Source of the DNA: Bdellovibrionales bacterium
GTDB taxonomy: Bacteria; Bdellovibrionota; Bacteriovoracia; Bacteriovoracales; Bacteriovoracaceae
Direction of reading: 5' to 3'
DNA length: 7,764 bases
NCBI GenBank assembly: GCA_030633015.1
Contig: DAOVTR010000066.1
Span: 1-7,764, forward strand
Positions within the stretch are counted from its first letter, which is position 1; each line of letters starts with the position of its first letter. Positions 7,301 to 7,764 of the stretch are shown piece by piece. Under the pieces are notes generated by a model. That model saw only the letters and a program-made list of their open reading frames with translations. It made no database searches and was not told where the DNA came from. A program made the position numbers and the translations under genes.

Positions 7301-7764
7301 CGCATTTAATTTGTTCATTGCTTGATGAGCGGCCCTTAATGCTGCTTTGATGTTTAGAGTATCATTACAAGTTTCTATTAATAAATAGTCCACTCCTCCA
7401 GTAATTAATGCCTCAATTTGAACTTGAAAATTATCAATTAATTCATAAAAAGTGATACCTCCAGTAATTGATAGTGATTTGGTTGTAGGTCCTATTGATC
7501 CAGCAACGAAACGTGGTTTATCTGGTGTTAAGTTTGTAAATTTATCTGCAGCAGCTCTCGCAATGTGGGCGGCTTTTTTGTTGATTTCACTAGTAAGATG
7601 TCCAATTTTATATTCATCTAATACAATAGGAGTGGCACCAAAAGTATTAGTTTCAATAATATCAGCACCACTTTCGAGATATTTTTCATGGATGGAAGTA
7701 ATCTTTTCAGGAGCAGATAGAATTAAATTTTCATTGCACCCCTCAAGTTCTTCTCCTCCAAAAT
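4382..7764 (-). CDS. metH: Cobalamin-dependent methionine synthase, N-terminus cut by window edge
   Basis: Transfers a methyl group from methyltetrahydrofolate through cobalamin to homocysteine, giving methionine and tetrahydrofolate in the cytoplasm. The visible 1126 residues lack roughly 30-40 N-terminal ones; the GTG at 7391-7393 is internal. Numbering from the first visible codon: the homocysteine domain includes ETNTFGA and GSIGPTTKSLS, with zinc ligands Cys195 (GLNCATGPE) and Cys258-Cys259 (GGCCGTT). The pterin domain (about 304-565) begins with GEKTNVIGSKKFKRL. A helical cap (about 595-675) precedes the cobalamin domain with DVHDIG at 691-696, whose His693 is the lower cobalt ligand, then GLSGLLVKS and LLGGA. 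The AdoMet reactivation domain (about 858-1126) has R-YSF-GYPACP at 1066-1075 and ends in HHPQTSYFSVGN, about 30 residues shorter than E. coli MetH. All four modules and key residues are present, so it should be active and self-reactivating. The LVKS form and the linker differ from E. coli and resemble the type I recall from actinobacteria and cyanobacteria. Confidence 0.97.
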   Translation of the reverse strand, partial: FGGEELEGCNENLILSAPEKITSIHEKYLESGADIIETNTFGATPIVLDEYKIGHLTSEINKKAAHIARAAADKFTNLTPDKPRFVAGSIGPTTKSLSITGGITFYELIDNFQVQIEALITGGVDYLLIETCNDTLNIKAALRAAHQAMNKLNAVIPIAVSVTIEANGTMLAGQTAESLITSLEHEDLLYVGLNCATGPEFMTDHLRTMSEMAQTNISCVPNAGLPDENGNYLETPEMIAKVLENFIEEGWINIIGGCCGTTYDHIKKMSELARAKTPRSIPSNTLSTLSGIDYLEINEEKRPVLIGEKTNVIGSKKFKRLITENKLDEACEIAIKQVKGGADIVDVCMANPDSDELEDMKNFLAVLTKRIKAPLMIDSTNKEVISAALTYTQGKSIINSINLEDGEKRFDEIVPLAKEYGSALVIGCIDEDLENGMAVTRDRKLEITTRSRDLLSTKYNISENDMYFDPLVFPCATGDQKYIGSAIETIEGIRLIKKSFPKCKTVVGLSNVSFGLPPGGREVLNSVFLYHCVKAGLDLAIVNTQRLRRFTQLKDIEIELAQDLIWNKGDDPISKFVEHFRDYKKEPTKLDNNIPIEQRLASYVIEGIKENLQKDLEEMKKTMDPMKIINGPLMNGMKEVGKLFNDNKLIVAEVLQSAEVMKFAVNYLESFMDKSTSTAKKKFLLATVKGDVHDIGKNLVDIVLSNNGYEIINLGIKISSDQLLQAIKKHNPDIIGLSGLLVKSAQEMVNTLKQFSQFNIEIPVLLGGAALSKKFVDTKAATVYNSGDVYYAKDAMDGLRLTNIISDPKQFKTFISDEKTRRHLIKEDSTKKTPEKIYSNNRSSKISISSEIPEPADFKRHILKNISIDSIWKFINPKMLFTRHLGIKGKIAEHLMSEDFAKLTSFPEGEKAIEIYNEVKQVKEKYMDDLLTTGAVYQFFKAKSDKNSIKIFDETEKTQLTEIILPRQLKENGLCISDYLTPLDEKKMDNMAIFFVTVGSGITKEVERLKNSDQFLRSHILSAMALELAEAYAEYLHGKIRSSWGFPDPVSMTMLDRFQGKYRGNRYSFGYPACPDLKDQKIIFDLLKPKNDIKLNLTEGFMMEPEASVSALVFHHPQTSYFSVGN

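Noticed and set aside
7391..7393. Start of metH at this GTG
   Set aside because: The codon is internal; upstream translation continues with conserved homocysteine-domain sequence (ETNTFGA, GSIGPTTKS) to the window edge.

Overview
This is an AT-rich window of ordinary chromosomal sequence holding six protein genes, two of them cut by the window edges. There are no RNA genes, insertion sequences, CRISPR arrays or long gene-free stretches; the largest gap between genes is about 100 bases. The low GC content, strongly Lys/Asn/Ile-rich proteins, a periplasmic HtrA-type protease with a Sec signal peptide (suggesting a Gram-negative envelope), and a phosphatidylserine decarboxylase of the broad 'Clostridium-like' type would fit a low-GC Bdellovibrionota member such as the Halobacteriovorax/Bacteriovorax group. 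That placement is an inference from general resemblance, not something the sequence proves.

Layout. (1) Bases 2-649, plus strand: the C-terminal two thirds of an ABC transporter ATPase of the FecE/BtuD/FhuC importer type, with an extra C-terminal domain. (2) Bases 644-2484, minus strand: a two-gene operon encoding a periplasmic trypsin-like HtrA/Deg protease with one PDZ domain, followed after 5 bases by a DUF445 membrane protein. The DUF445 gene runs head-on into the ABC gene and overlaps it by 6 bases. (3) Bases 2485-2562: a short divergent promoter region with a perfect 7-bp-arm palindrome that carries a -10-like hexamer on each strand. (4) Bases 2563-3453, plus strand: phosphatidylserine decarboxylase (psd), with the GGST self-cleavage site and an apparent Asp-to-Glu change at the usual PADG site. 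(5) Bases 3558-4380, plus strand: two small genes for a helix-turn-helix protein and a winged-helix-like protein, tightly spaced with a ribosome binding site that overlaps the first stop codon. (6) Bases 4382-7764, minus strand: cobalamin-dependent methionine synthase (metH), nearly complete but missing roughly the first 30-40 residues at the window edge.

How the genes fit together. The protease, DUF445 protein and Psd are all envelope functions (periplasmic quality control, inner membrane, phosphatidylethanolamine synthesis) and the first two share a transcript. MetH needs cobalamin, and the ABC ATPase belongs to the family that imports cobalamin, haem and siderophores, so a B12 link is possible but unproven. 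The least understood part is the pair of small putative DNA-binding proteins at 3558-4380. I do not see convincing evidence for a wholly new system; the points most worth checking are that pair, the altered Psd triad position and the divergent palindrome.
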